Of a stretch of DNA of 64,000 nucleotides, positions 55,864-64,000 are shown one piece after another. Origin of the DNA: JAPOXR01 sp963664715 (GTDB taxonomy: Bacteria; Pseudomonadota; Alphaproteobacteria; Rhodobacterales; Rhodobacteraceae); the NCBI GenBank assembly GCA_963664715.2, contig CAXXUY010000006.1:1-64000 (forward strand), read 5' to 3'. Position 1 is the first letter of the stretch, and each line of letters starts with the position of its first letter. The translations under genes and the position numbers were made by a program. Under the pieces are notes generated by a model that saw only the letters and a list, made by a program, of their open reading frames with translations, searched no databases and was not told the DNA's origin.

Positions 55864-57026
55864 TTCTGGATGTCCGAATAGGGATCGGCAGCATCGCGCA
55901 GCCCGTCGCCCACAAAGACGAATGCCAGGACCAGGGTGATGAAGAATATCACCGGTATGAAATACCACTGGTAGTTCAGCAGGACATCGGCATTGGTGAC
56001 ATTCTGCAGCATGACGCCGAGCGAATTCACGGGATCCTTGAGACCGAGGCCGATGAAGCTGAGCGCAGTCTCGGACAGCACCATGTACGGAAACGAGATG
56101 ACGAGGTCGACGATGATGTAGCTGGTGAAACTGGGAAGGAGGTGACGGCGGATGATGTGGCTCGACGATGCACCGCACAGCTGTGCTGCGAGCACGTATT
56201 CCTGGTTGCGTTCGGAAAGCAGGTGCGTACGGACCCTCCTTGCCAGGGTCGGCCATCCGATGAATCCCAGGATTACCGAGATGAAGAAGAACCTCGTTTC
56301 CGCACTCCACTCGTCGGGCACGAATGCGGCGAGCGCCATGAACAGGGGAATGGCCGGCACGGTCCTGACTGCATCAGTGAACATCTGTGCCGCCGAGTCG
56401 ATGTATCCTCCGTAATAGCCCGAAATCCCGCCGATGATCAGCGCGAGCACGAACGCGATCAGCACCCCGATCGTTCCGACCGCCAGCGACGTGTTTATCG
56501 CATGCAATGTTCTCGAGAAGATGTCCTTTCCGCCGGAATCGGTTCCGAATATGTGGATCTTGCCCTCGTCAACACCGAAGAGATGACGATCGAAACGGAG
56601 GAACGGAATCCTGAAAAACGTATACTCGGCCCCCTTCGGCAGGAAAGTCAGGTAGCGCCGCTCGTCCCGGTTTTCCTCGGTGACCCACCTGAAATTCGTC
56701 TGGATCGACCGGGTCCGTTCATAGCTGTAGATGAACGGGCGCCAGGAACAGCCATTTTCGTCGCAGAACTTGGGAATGTTGGGCGCACCGTTCGTGTAAT
56801 CCTTGTTTCGTCCCGCGATCGTGGGATCATAGGGAGAAAGGAACGGAGCAAACAATCCGCAGACGATGAGAAATATCAGTATGTAGGCCGCAACCATCGC
56901 GGACCGTATCCGCCTGAAACGCGCCCAGATGAGTTGGCCCTGGGACGCCGTGAAATAGGCCTCCTTCAGCTTCTGGTCGACATTGGGATCCGTGACCTTG
57001 TCCAGTTCCTGTGCAACGTCCGACAT
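55860..57026 (-). CDS. Oligopeptide-type ABC transporter permease, OppC/DppC type, with periplasmic insertion
   Basis: The 388-residue inner-membrane protein has a cytoplasmic N-terminus (about 1-40), a first helix (about 43-63) and then a roughly 100-residue insertion before the core, seen in a subgroup of these permeases (includes SYERTRSIQTNFRWV and FLRFDRHLFGVDEGKIHIFGTD). The core has five helices and the EAA loop EYVLAAQLCGASSSHIIRRHLLPSF (about 285-309). The start lies 2 bp after the OppB-type stop. Confidence 0.93.
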   Translation of the reverse strand: MSDVAQELDKVTDPNVDQKLKEAYFTASQGQLIWARFRRIRSAMVAAYILIFLIVCGLFAPFLSPYDPTIAGRNKDYTNGAPNIPKFCDENGCSWRPFIYSYERTRSIQTNFRWVTEENRDERRYLTFLPKGAEYTFFRIPFLRFDRHLFGVDEGKIHIFGTDSGGKDIFSRTLHAINTSLAVGTIGVLIAFVLALIIGGISGYYGGYIDSAAQMFTDAVRTVPAIPLFMALAAFVPDEWSAETRFFFISVILGFIGWPTLARRVRTHLLSERNQEYVLAAQLCGASSSHIIRRHLLPSFTSYIIVDLVISFPYMVLSETALSFIGLGLKDPVNSLGVMLQNVTNADVLLNYQWYFIPVIFFITLVLAFVFVGDGLRDAADPYSDIQK

Positions 57027-57028
57027 TT

Positions 57029-58039
57029 CTACCTTCCCAATATGCTCTTGCGCACCCGCGGGTCAATCAGCGCCAGCAGGAGATCCGTCACGAAGTTCAA
57101 CCCGACGATGCTGGCCGTAAGGAGAAAGATGATCGCGCCGGCAAGCTGCTGGTCGTTCGATCTTGCCAGTGCCTCGATCAGCAGCGCTCCCGCCTCCGTC
57201 AGGATCATGATCAGCGCCACGATCGGCAGCTCGTTGAATATCCGGTTCAGGTCGAAGCCGAGCGAGTTGATGATCGGTCCGAGCGCATGGCGCGCCGGGT
57301 ATCTCATGATCAGGCGTCGGCCCGCCACGCCGCGGGCCGCGGCGGCAGTCACGTAGAGCTTGCCAATTTCATCCGACATCAGGGCCCGGACCGTCTGGAT
57401 GGCAAAGGCGGTTGCCGACCAGCCCAGAATGAACACGGGCAGCCAGGCATGGCTGAGAAAGTCGAGCACGCGCTCATACGACCATGCCGAGTCGCGGAAC
57501 TCCTTGGAAAACAGTCCCGTGAGGCTCTCCCCGAAATGCACTGTGAAGAACAGCATGATCAGGAGCGCCAGCAGGAAATTCGGAAGGGCAAGCCCGAGAT
57601 AGCTGACCAGGCGGAGCGTGTTGTTGAGAACGGGGCTGTTGGCCGTCACCGAGATTATGCCGACGGGCACGGCGATCAGATAGGCGAGAATGAGCGAGGT
57701 GATGCAGATGAGCAGAGAAATCCAGAACTTGTCACCCAGCAGACTGTTGATGTTGACCCGGAGAATGCAACTGTCGCCGAATTCACCCTGGAATGCATTT
57801 GTCACCCAACTTGTCCATCTGGTGATGAATGGCCGGTCCAGGCCAAGCCGTTCCCTTTCCGCGTCAATGTCTGCCGTCGTGATTTGAAGTCCCTGGGTAT
57901 TCTTGAACGCGAGGTAACGTTCCGCGCAGTCCCCGGGAACAAGTTCCATCAGGCTGAACACAATCAGCGAAACCAGGAGCAATGTCAGGAAAGCCATGAC
58001 TGCGCGCACAAGCGCAAACCTGGCGAATTGCAGCATCAC
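57029..58039 (-). CDS. Oligopeptide-type ABC transporter permease, OppB/DppB type
   Basis: The 336-residue inner-membrane protein has six predicted helices. An N-terminal helix (about 12-32) is followed by a periplasmic segment with ERERLGLDRPFITRWTSWV, then the core with ALPNFLLALLIMLFF and the EAA-like loop LYVTAAAARGVAGRRLIMRYPARHAL (about 230-255). It pairs with the OppC-type permease to form the channel. A stem-loop lies between it and the binding-protein gene. Confidence 0.93.
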   Translation of the reverse strand: MMLQFARFALVRAVMAFLTLLLVSLIVFSLMELVPGDCAERYLAFKNTQGLQITTADIDAERERLGLDRPFITRWTSWVTNAFQGEFGDSCILRVNINSLLGDKFWISLLICITSLILAYLIAVPVGIISVTANSPVLNNTLRLVSYLGLALPNFLLALLIMLFFTVHFGESLTGLFSKEFRDSAWSYERVLDFLSHAWLPVFILGWSATAFAIQTVRALMSDEIGKLYVTAAAARGVAGRRLIMRYPARHALGPIINSLGFDLNRIFNELPIVALIMILTEAGALLIEALARSNDQQLAGAIIFLLTASIVGLNFVTDLLLALIDPRVRKSILGR

Positions 58040-58088
58040 ACCTCCGCGATGAATCTGGCTTCAGCCGAACCGGCTGGCCACCAGAATA

Positions 58089-58115
58089 CGGCAGGCGGAT
58101 TAATCCCGCCTGCCG
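58089..58115 (-). terminator. Intercistronic stem-loop between binding protein and OppB-type permease genes
   Basis: CGGCAGGCGG (58089-58098) pairs perfectly with CCGCCTGCCG (58106-58115) around a seven-base AT-rich loop. It lies 19 bp after the binding-protein stop. No T-run follows on the minus strand, so mRNA protection or partial attenuation is more likely than full termination. Confidence 0.6.
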
Positions 58116-58134
58116 AAACTATAGACCTGATGGA

Positions 58135-60177
58135 CTATTCGTCCAAGTACCATTGTGTCGCCCGGTACGGATAGGTCCGGTAGAACTCGTAGGAGTGCGT
58201 CTTGAACTCCGTGAAGTTCTTCAGGGCGTTGCGACGGAAGATCGGATTCGGCCCCTGAACGACGCCGATGAACAGCAGGTTGCTGGTCATGTTCTCCACC
58301 AGTCGCTGTCCGAGCATATTGAACTCATCGGATCCGGTTTCAGCGGACTGGAAGGCGTTGATGTCGTCGATCAGCTGCTTGACATAGTCAGGCGGCTCGA
58401 CGCCATTCGCGCCTCCGGAGTCGACCCATTCGGCCCAGAGCATTCCGGTCCTCATGCCGAAATAGTTCTCGAAAGGCGGGACCCAGAGTTCGTTGTTGCC
58501 CAGAACGATCGCCAGCGGCTGGCTCTTGCGCCACATCATGATGTCGAGCTGGTTGGCCGACTGTGCAGACCGGTATTCGTCCGGCGTGACTTCCTTCACG
58601 GTCGTCTGCACGCCAACATCAGCCCAGTACTGGCCGACGAGCTCGACGATCTGCCCGGCAATGCCCTGCGTTGCAAATTGCAGGTTGATCACGATCTTCT
58701 CACCGTTGGGCAGCTCGCGGAATCCATCGCCATCCGTGTCGACCATTCCGATCTCGTCGAGAAGAGCATTTGCCATGTCCGGATCAAATTCCGTGTAATA
58801 GGTCAGCCACTTGTCGTCGATGAAGTCGGGCTTCGGCGAAAACCCGATATACTGGCGCGGAGTGCCGAGACCAAAGAATGCGATCTCGTTGATCTCGTCC
58901 CGGTCCATGGCTACCGACATCGCCTTGCGGAACCTTAGATCGCCAAACACTTCCCTCTTTCCGGGATCCTCGGAGGTCACGTTGAAGGCAAATGTCGGAA
59001 CGGTGATTTCGGGCTTCAGGTAGATCGTGAAGTCGCCGGCTTCCTGGTTCTCGAGCAGCATCGGCGCTGACGGCAACTGCAGGCTCTGCGACTTGTAGTC
59101 AGCTTCGGCGTTTACCAGCTTCAGGATCCGCACCTCGTTGTCATTGGCGTAGACCTCGTCCTGTTCGTTGATGTAGGGCAGTTGGTTGCCCTGGGTGTCA
59201 ACGATGTGGAAATACGGGTTGGCAACCAGGTGCCGTCCCTCTGTCGTGTCCGTGATGTAGATGTGCGATTCCAGCGTTGGAATGACATCAGCGGGAAGGT
59301 CCGCAACCATGTCCGGGCTGTTCAGCAACGGCGACGGAGTGTCGGTCCAGTCCGAATTCCCGAAATAGGCGGCAATGACAGCAAGACCGTCTTCGAAACC
59401 GGCTTCCTGGGCAAGCTTGTCGGCATCAGGATTGAGATCCGGATGAAATTGCCCGAGGAAGTGCTTGGGCTGGAAACCCTGGGCAAACGATGTTGCGAAG
59501 TGGGCCAGGAGACCTGGCTTGGGAGCCGGAAGATGGAACCGGACCGTCTGCGGATCGATAACCTCGACCTCCATTCTTTCCCCGGCGACCAGGACATAGT
59601 CCTTCGGCTTGGGGATAACCTTCGAATCCAGCGAAAGATTGTCATACCAGAACTTCACGTCGTCGGCCGTGAACGGCGCGCCGTCCGACCATTTGTGACC
59701 TTTCCTGAGGAAGAAGGTCAACTGGGTAAAGTCATCATTCCATTCCCAGTCCTTTGCCACGTTCGGAACAATCGTCTGAAGATCGTCCAGGTAGCGCACC
59801 AGGTTGACGTGACGCACGGACAGGAAGTCCGACGTTCCCGCTTCTGTCGCGTTCGACAATACATCAAGGGTTCCGCCATACTTGCCGATCGAGTTGTACG
59901 GCGCATAGACAAGCGGTTCTTCCGGAATTCGTTCGGAAAGCGGCGGAAGTTCCGGATTGCCCCTGATCTTTGCGTTCAACGCGGCGATGTCCGGATTGGT
60001 GGCAAATTCCATCGTGCAATTGGCAAGAGACTCGAATTCCGAGAGCTCGTACTGTTGCGGATACTTGCCTGCCGGAACACCCATCGGATCGTCCACGGTA
60101 ACAGCCGGGCAATTTGCGAGAGCCAGCCCGGCAGAAGTGGTCGCGACCGCGAAAGTCAAGCAAAATTTCTTAATCAT
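58135..60177 (-). CDS. ABC transporter substrate-binding protein, SBP family 5
   Basis: The 680-residue exported protein has a signal peptide (about 1-21, ending GLALA) and is longer than typical peptide-binding proteins. Family features include WEWNDDFTQLTFFLRKGHKWSDGAPFTADDVKFWYDN, EVIDPQTVRFHLPAPKPGLLAHFA and FRKAMSVAMDRDEINEIAFFGLGTPRQ. ATG 60177 has AAGGAG eight bases upstream. Relatives bind peptides, opines, sugars or glycosides. Lying directly after the phn-type genes on the same strand, it may bind a phosphonate-bearing conjugate; that ligand is inference. Confidence 0.92.
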   Translation of the reverse strand: MIKKFCLTFAVATTSAGLALANCPAVTVDDPMGVPAGKYPQQYELSEFESLANCTMEFATNPDIAALNAKIRGNPELPPLSERIPEEPLVYAPYNSIGKYGGTLDVLSNATEAGTSDFLSVRHVNLVRYLDDLQTIVPNVAKDWEWNDDFTQLTFFLRKGHKWSDGAPFTADDVKFWYDNLSLDSKVIPKPKDYVLVAGERMEVEVIDPQTVRFHLPAPKPGLLAHFATSFAQGFQPKHFLGQFHPDLNPDADKLAQEAGFEDGLAVIAAYFGNSDWTDTPSPLLNSPDMVADLPADVIPTLESHIYITDTTEGRHLVANPYFHIVDTQGNQLPYINEQDEVYANDNEVRILKLVNAEADYKSQSLQLPSAPMLLENQEAGDFTIYLKPEITVPTFAFNVTSEDPGKREVFGDLRFRKAMSVAMDRDEINEIAFFGLGTPRQYIGFSPKPDFIDDKWLTYYTEFDPDMANALLDEIGMVDTDGDGFRELPNGEKIVINLQFATQGIAGQIVELVGQYWADVGVQTTVKEVTPDEYRSAQSANQLDIMMWRKSQPLAIVLGNNELWVPPFENYFGMRTGMLWAEWVDSGGANGVEPPDYVKQLIDDINAFQSAETGSDEFNMLGQRLVENMTSNLLFIGVVQGPNPIFRRNALKNFTEFKTHSYEFYRTYPYRATQWYLDE

Positions 60178-60302
60178 TTCGTCTCCTTTCAATGATCCAG
60201 CACATGGGATCATACTGAATTTGGCAGGCCCCTTTCAGGGAAGCCCTGCACGTTTCGAATTACAACCATTGCCCAAAGAGTCAACGGCACGAACCACTTG
60301 GC

Positions 60303-60322
60303 CCGCAACAATCGCGTTGCGG
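60303..60322 (-). promoter_or_regulatory. Palindromic hairpin in the gap between the PbfA-like and binding-protein genes
   Basis: CCGCAAC (60303-60309) and GTTGCGG (60316-60322) form a perfect seven-base dyad with a six-base centre inside the 189-bp gap. It could be a regulator site for a promoter in front of the binding-protein gene or a weak attenuator. No T-run follows. Confidence 0.4.
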
Positions 60323-60366
60323 ATTCTGAAACAAATCATGACATTTGCTTCGATTCACCTCCCATG

Positions 60367-61737
60367 TCAGTCTTTTTCGGTGTGGTTCCGGCCAATTTCA
60401 GTCTCGAGGATCGCTGCCTCCAGGATGCTGAGTGCCGCGTCCAGCTCTTCCGTTTCGATCGTCAGGGGCGGTGACAACGTCAGTACGTTACCCTGCGAAA
60501 CCTTGCAGCTGAGCCCCCCGTCAAGGCAGCGATACAGGATGCGCTCGGCCAGCACCGGGGCCGACTCGCCTGCACTTGCGCCAGCTTCGATCTCCACGCC
60601 GAAAAGCAGGCCGCGCCCTCGCACGTCGCCGATGATCCGGCAGGACCGCGAGAATTCCCGGAGGCGCCCGATCGCATGGGCACCGAGGGATGCAGCCCTT
60701 TCAACCAGGCCTTCCTCCTCGATCACGTCAATCGTCTCCAGAGCCGCCCTCGCCGTGACCGGGTTCTTTTCATGCGTGTAGTGTCCGATGGCGAAATCGC
60801 CGCACACGTCCAGATCCTTGCTGGCAAGGACAGCCGCTATCGGCAGCACGCCCCCGCCAAGCGCCTTTCCCAGCACCACGATATCCGGCACCACGCCTTC
60901 GTGTTCGAACGCAAAGAAACGGCCGGTCTTGCCAAGGCCGGTCGGTATCTCGTCAAAGATCAGCAATGCACCGGTTTCGTCGCATGCCCTGCGCACCGCA
61001 TTCCAGAAGCCGTCAGGGGCTACATGCGGAATCGCCCGCATCGGCTCGGCAATGACCGCCGCGACGTCGCCTTCCCTTTCGAGAACGAAACGAACCATGC
61101 CTGCACAGGCCAGGCCGCAGGAATCGGGTCCGGAATGACCGTAGTGGCAACCATGGCACGCGAACGGCGCCACATGTTCGCTGCCCGTCAGCAAGGGTCC
61201 GGCAATATGCGACCTGAACGTTGCCTCGCCACCCACGGACGCCGCCCCGAAACCCGCTCCGTGAAAGGAGTCCCAGAACGAGACCGTCTTGAATCGTCCC
61301 GTGGCCGCCCTCGCCAGCTTGATCGCGATTTCCACCGCATCCGATCCGCCGGTTGCGAAGAGGCACTTTTCGAGCGGGTCGGGAGCGAGACCGGCGAGCC
61401 GTTCCGCCAACCGGACGGCCGGCTCATTCGTGAAGCGGCGCGGCGCGAATGGCAGGTCGTCGAGCTGCTCCTTGATGGCAGCGATCACCCGCGGGTGACC
61501 GTAGCCGAGATGGTGAACCGAGTTGCCGTGGAAATCCATGTAGCGTTTGCCGCCGGCATCCTCGATCCAGATGCCTTCCGCCTTGACCGCAGCCCTTGCG
61601 CATGGGCTTGACAGGCTCTGGTGCAGGAAGGCGGCGGCATCACGCTCGAGAAGACCCCCGGGATCCCGGTTGCCAGATGACCGGTTCCAGGCCTCGCGAG
61701 CTTCCGAGGTGTTCGACTCGCCTTCCGTGTGCCGCAC
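60367..61737 (-). CDS. pbfA: Class III PLP-dependent enzyme, probably (R)-1-hydroxy-2-aminoethylphosphonate ammonia-lyase
   Basis: The 456-residue protein has the class III aminotransferase fold: YMDFHGNSVHHLGYGHPRV (about 65-84), the PLP-binding region FATGGSDAVEIAIKLARAATG, the segment LLIFDEIPTGLGKTGRFFAFEH and the Schiff-base Lys in VVLGKALGGGVLP. The MDFHGN...YGHP signature and GHYTHEKNP match what I recall of PbfA, which converts hydroxylated 2-aminoethylphosphonate to phosphonoacetaldehyde. The immediate upstream phnY and phnA genes support that role. A GTG start at 61737 has GGGAGGG upstream. The alternative is a 2-aminoethylphosphonate transaminase of unusual class. Confidence 0.78.
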   Translation of the reverse strand: MRHTEGESNTSEAREAWNRSSGNRDPGGLLERDAAAFLHQSLSSPCARAAVKAEGIWIEDAGGKRYMDFHGNSVHHLGYGHPRVIAAIKEQLDDLPFAPRRFTNEPAVRLAERLAGLAPDPLEKCLFATGGSDAVEIAIKLARAATGRFKTVSFWDSFHGAGFGAASVGGEATFRSHIAGPLLTGSEHVAPFACHGCHYGHSGPDSCGLACAGMVRFVLEREGDVAAVIAEPMRAIPHVAPDGFWNAVRRACDETGALLIFDEIPTGLGKTGRFFAFEHEGVVPDIVVLGKALGGGVLPIAAVLASKDLDVCGDFAIGHYTHEKNPVTARAALETIDVIEEEGLVERAASLGAHAIGRLREFSRSCRIIGDVRGRGLLFGVEIEAGASAGESAPVLAERILYRCLDGGLSCKVSQGNVLTLSPPLTIETEELDAALSILEAAILETEIGRNHTEKD

Positions 61738-61758
61738 CAGCCCCTCCCGAGCTCCCGA

Positions 61759-63207
61759 TCAGTTCCAGGGAAGCGAAAACGTCTTGATGTTGGTGTAACT
61801 CTTCATCGCCTCGATCACTCCCTCCTTGTAGCCGAGACCACTGTCCTTGATTCCGCCGAAAGGTGACATTTCGATCCGGTAGCCCGGCACCTCCCAGATA
61901 TTGACAGTTCCGACGCTCAGAGCTTCCACGTATTTCTGCATCCGGTCAAACCTGTTCGTGCAGACGCCGGCTGACAGGCCAAACGCCGTGGAATTGGAGA
62001 TATCGATGACCATCCCGTCATCGTCCGGTACCCTGATGACCGGTATGACGGGTCCGAAGGTCTCTTCCATGACCAGCTCGGCTCCGGCAGGAACCCGGTC
62101 GACAACGATTGGTGGAAGCACGGCGCCTTTCCTGCCGGGATCGTAGAGCACTTCGGCGCCGTCCTCGGCTGCCATGTAGACCCGCTTCTCGAACAACTGC
62201 GCCGCCTGTTCGCTGACGACGGTGCCGAGATCGGTATCCGGATCCGTTGGATCGCCGAAACTGATCGATCGGGCAAGGTCGAGAAGCAGCGGGACAAACC
62301 TGTCTGCCACCCCTTCCTGGCAGAGGATTCGTTTTACAGCCGTGCAGCGCTGCCCGGAATTCTTCGTGGCCCCGGCCACGGCAAGCTCGGCCGCCTTGGC
62401 GAGATCATCATCATCAAGATCGTTGCAGATGATCAGCGGGTCGTTGCCGCCGAGTTCCAGCACTGTCCTCTTGTAGCCCGCCCGTTCGGCAATCATCTTG
62501 CCGACGGCGACGCCCCCGGTAAACGTTATGAGATCGATATTGGAATTCGAAATCATCTCCGGTCCGATGACCTCGGGCAATCCGGTGACGACAGAGAACA
62601 TTTCGGGCGGCAGTCCGGCCTCGTAAAGAATGTCGGCAAGGCAAAGCGAAGAGAAGGGTGTCAGTTCGGTCTGCTTGCAGACAAGGCAGTTGTTCGTCGC
62701 CACGGCAGGCGCAACCTTGTGGGCGACCATGTTGAGGGGATGATTGAAGGGCGTGATCGCCGAGATAGCCCCCAGGGGCTGGCGCAAGGTGAAGATCTTG
62801 CGAGCCTTGCCCTGCGGCGTCAGGTCACATGAGAAAATCTCGCCATCATCGAGAATGCAGAGCTGGCCTGCCTGGTTGAACACGTCGCAGGCCCGGCCGA
62901 CCTCGTAGAGCGAGTCCTTCTTCGAGATTCCCAGTTCCAGGGTCACCAGCCTGGACAGGGACTCCTTTCTCGCCTCCAACAACTCCGCAGTGCGAAACAG
63001 TACCTGCTGCCGTTCAAAACGTGTCAGGCGGGGCTGATATCCGGCTGCGATGTCAAAAGCCTTCCGGGCATGTTCGGCCCGGCCCTGTGGCACGGTGCCG
63101 ATGACCTCTCCAGTGTACGGGTAATGCACGGGGATCGTGCCGTCAGTGCCGACCGACTCCCCGGCGATACGCATCGTTTCTTCCAGGAAGACCTCTCGAT
63201 TGCCCAT
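61759..63207 (-). CDS. phnY: Phosphonoacetaldehyde dehydrogenase PhnY
   Basis: The 482-residue aldehyde dehydrogenase resembles Sinorhizobium meliloti PhnY along its length. Catalytic Cys288 lies in NSGQRCTAVKR, Glu251 in VLELGGNDP and Asn155 in PFNHP. Arg105, His156 and Arg287 sit at the positions which, with an offset of three, are phosphonate-contacting residues in PhnY as I recall its structure. The end PFGGIKDSGLGYKEGVIEAMKSYTNIKTFSLPW is also PhnY-like. It oxidises phosphonoacetaldehyde to phosphonoacetate with NAD. ATG 63207 lies 1 bp after the phnA stop. Confidence 0.92.
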   Translation of the reverse strand: MGNREVFLEETMRIAGESVGTDGTIPVHYPYTGEVIGTVPQGRAEHARKAFDIAAGYQPRLTRFERQQVLFRTAELLEARKESLSRLVTLELGISKKDSLYEVGRACDVFNQAGQLCILDDGEIFSCDLTPQGKARKIFTLRQPLGAISAITPFNHPLNMVAHKVAPAVATNNCLVCKQTELTPFSSLCLADILYEAGLPPEMFSVVTGLPEVIGPEMISNSNIDLITFTGGVAVGKMIAERAGYKRTVLELGGNDPLIICNDLDDDDLAKAAELAVAGATKNSGQRCTAVKRILCQEGVADRFVPLLLDLARSISFGDPTDPDTDLGTVVSEQAAQLFEKRVYMAAEDGAEVLYDPGRKGAVLPPIVVDRVPAGAELVMEETFGPVIPVIRVPDDDGMVIDISNSTAFGLSAGVCTNRFDRMQKYVEALSVGTVNIWEVPGYRIEMSPFGGIKDSGLGYKEGVIEAMKSYTNIKTFSLPWN

Positions 63208-63208
63208 C

Positions 63209-64000
63209 CTAGACCCCTTTCTGCGCCGCGTGCGCGGCTATGTGAAACGCATCGAAATTGCGAAGCCCGGTTTCGTCAAGATCGATCGGCCTGTTCACGA
63301 TAAAGGGAACCACCTGTTCCGAAAGTCCGCCATGCGACCTCAAGGGCGCGTCAAGCGCTTCGAGCTGGTGCCTGTGCCGCGATGTTCCCAGTACCGCGTT
63401 CTCCGTAGATATCACGACGAGATCGCCGATCCGGTCCCGGGGAAGGTCAAACCGGCTGGCGGCTTCATCACCGCTGACCGCGGTTTCGACCATGTCCAGA
63501 GACAGGAGATCGGAGATGACCTTGCCAGCATCTGCGGTGGCCGGCAAGTAGGCTGTCGCAAACGAACCGAGCGATCCGTGATGCACCACGTACGGATCAG
63601 TTATCGGCAGGATGACCCGTGCGCTGGCCACTCCAAGCCATTCATCCAGTGCATCCTGCAGGTAGAGGACTTCCGGGCTGCCGTCCGGGCCATGTTTGGG
63701 TTTCATACCGTGATCGGCCGTTACGACAAGTGCGGCACCGGCTGCATCCAGTTCATGCAGATAGCGATCGACCATTCCATTGAAGGCAATGGCTTCCTCC
63801 TCCCCGGGAGCGAATTTGTGCTGAATGTAATCGGTCGTGGACAGATACAGGAAGTCCGGACGATACTCCTCCAGGAGTCTGACCCCCGAGGCAAATACGA
63901 ACTCTGACAGGCCGGCCGAATAGACATCGGGCACCGGCATGCCTGTCCAATCGGCGACATTGGCAATTCCATGCTCGACCAGCGTCGTCTCGCCGGAACA
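63209..64000 (-). CDS. phnA: Phosphonoacetate hydrolase PhnA, 5' part outside the window
   Basis: The last 263 residues are present and the frame stays open to the window edge. Alkaline-phosphatase-superfamily metal sites are seen in LYLSTTDYIQHKFAPGE and VVTADHGMKPKHG, and the C-terminal His lies in RSHGGLSEQVVPFIVNRPI. The block DVYSAGLSEFVF before them is typical of PhnA. The enzyme cleaves the C-P bond of phosphonoacetate to acetate and phosphate with zinc ions. It is followed by phnY after 1 bp. The start and promoter of the operon lie beyond 64000. Confidence 0.9.
   Translation of the reverse strand, partial: CSGETTLVEHGIANVADWTGMPVPDVYSAGLSEFVFASGVRLLEEYRPDFLYLSTTDYIQHKFAPGEEEAIAFNGMVDRYLHELDAAGAALVVTADHGMKPKHGPDGSPEVLYLQDALDEWLGVASARVILPITDPYVVHHGSLGSFATAYLPATADAGKVISDLLSLDMVETAVSGDEAASRFDLPRDRIGDLVVISTENAVLGTSRHRHQLEALDAPLRSHGGLSEQVVPFIVNRPIDLDETGLRNFDAFHIAAHAAQKGV

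Overview
The window looks like a 64-kb piece of an alphaproteobacterial chromosome, probably Rhodobacterales or a close relative. The base composition is GC-rich. A short HPr kinase sits with an EIIA-Man-type protein and HPr. The order twin-transmembrane protein, PduO-type adenosyltransferase, etfB, etfA, 3-hydroxyacyl-CoA dehydrogenase is one I associate with Rhodobacteraceae. tRNA-Trp directly precedes secE. The lineage is an inference from gene content, not from a phylogeny.

Region 1 (1-5.3 kb) is an accessory, decayed island. It holds the right end of a tyrosine-recombinase trio (RIT-type) with two palindromic sites, a truncated outer-membrane barrel, a HEPN-like protein of unknown role, a frameshifted DruA-like (DUF4338) gene, and about 900 bp without genes exactly where nusG would be expected downstream of secE. 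Region 2 (5.3-21.3 kb) is mostly core: tRNA-Trp, secE, a methyltransferase, a lipoprotein, a secreted protein, an inositol catabolism block (iolD, iolE, SDR), an aldolase, the nitrogen/sugar phosphotransfer set (hprK, an EIIA-like protein lacking its active histidine, ptsH), hbd-etfA-etfB, a cobalamin adenosyltransferase and a frameshifted parC. Region 3 (21.3-27.6 kb) holds a cytochrome P450 gene split by an intact IS1182-like element with a CTAG duplication, an SLC13-type permease, and an empty stretch with an integrase remnant.

Region 4 (27.6-51 kb) is a run of uptake-plus-catabolism modules, each with its own regulator. They are: a sugar-type ABC importer with a PfkB kinase, amidohydrolase and BtpA-like protein, next to an AraC/GlxA regulator; a tripartite tricarboxylate transporter (tctB, tctA, tctC) with a cytoplasmic sulfatase gene inside the operon, next to a divergent LysR regulator; and a sugar ABC importer with a GH36 alpha-galactosidase and a divergent IclR regulator. 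An enolase-superfamily dehydratase-like gene follows.

Region 5 (51-64 kb) is the most striking part. A complete five-gene oligopeptide-type ABC importer lies between a phosphonate-monoester-hydrolase-like enzyme and a phosphonate catabolic block: phosphonoacetate hydrolase PhnA (cut by the window edge), phosphonoacetaldehyde dehydrogenase PhnY and a PbfA-like class III PLP enzyme. Together they suggest import of an esterified or conjugated organophosphonate, release of the phosphonate, and C-P bond cleavage by the PbfA-PhnY-PhnA route. All three ABC operons place a strong stem-loop between the solute-binding-protein gene and the first permease gene.
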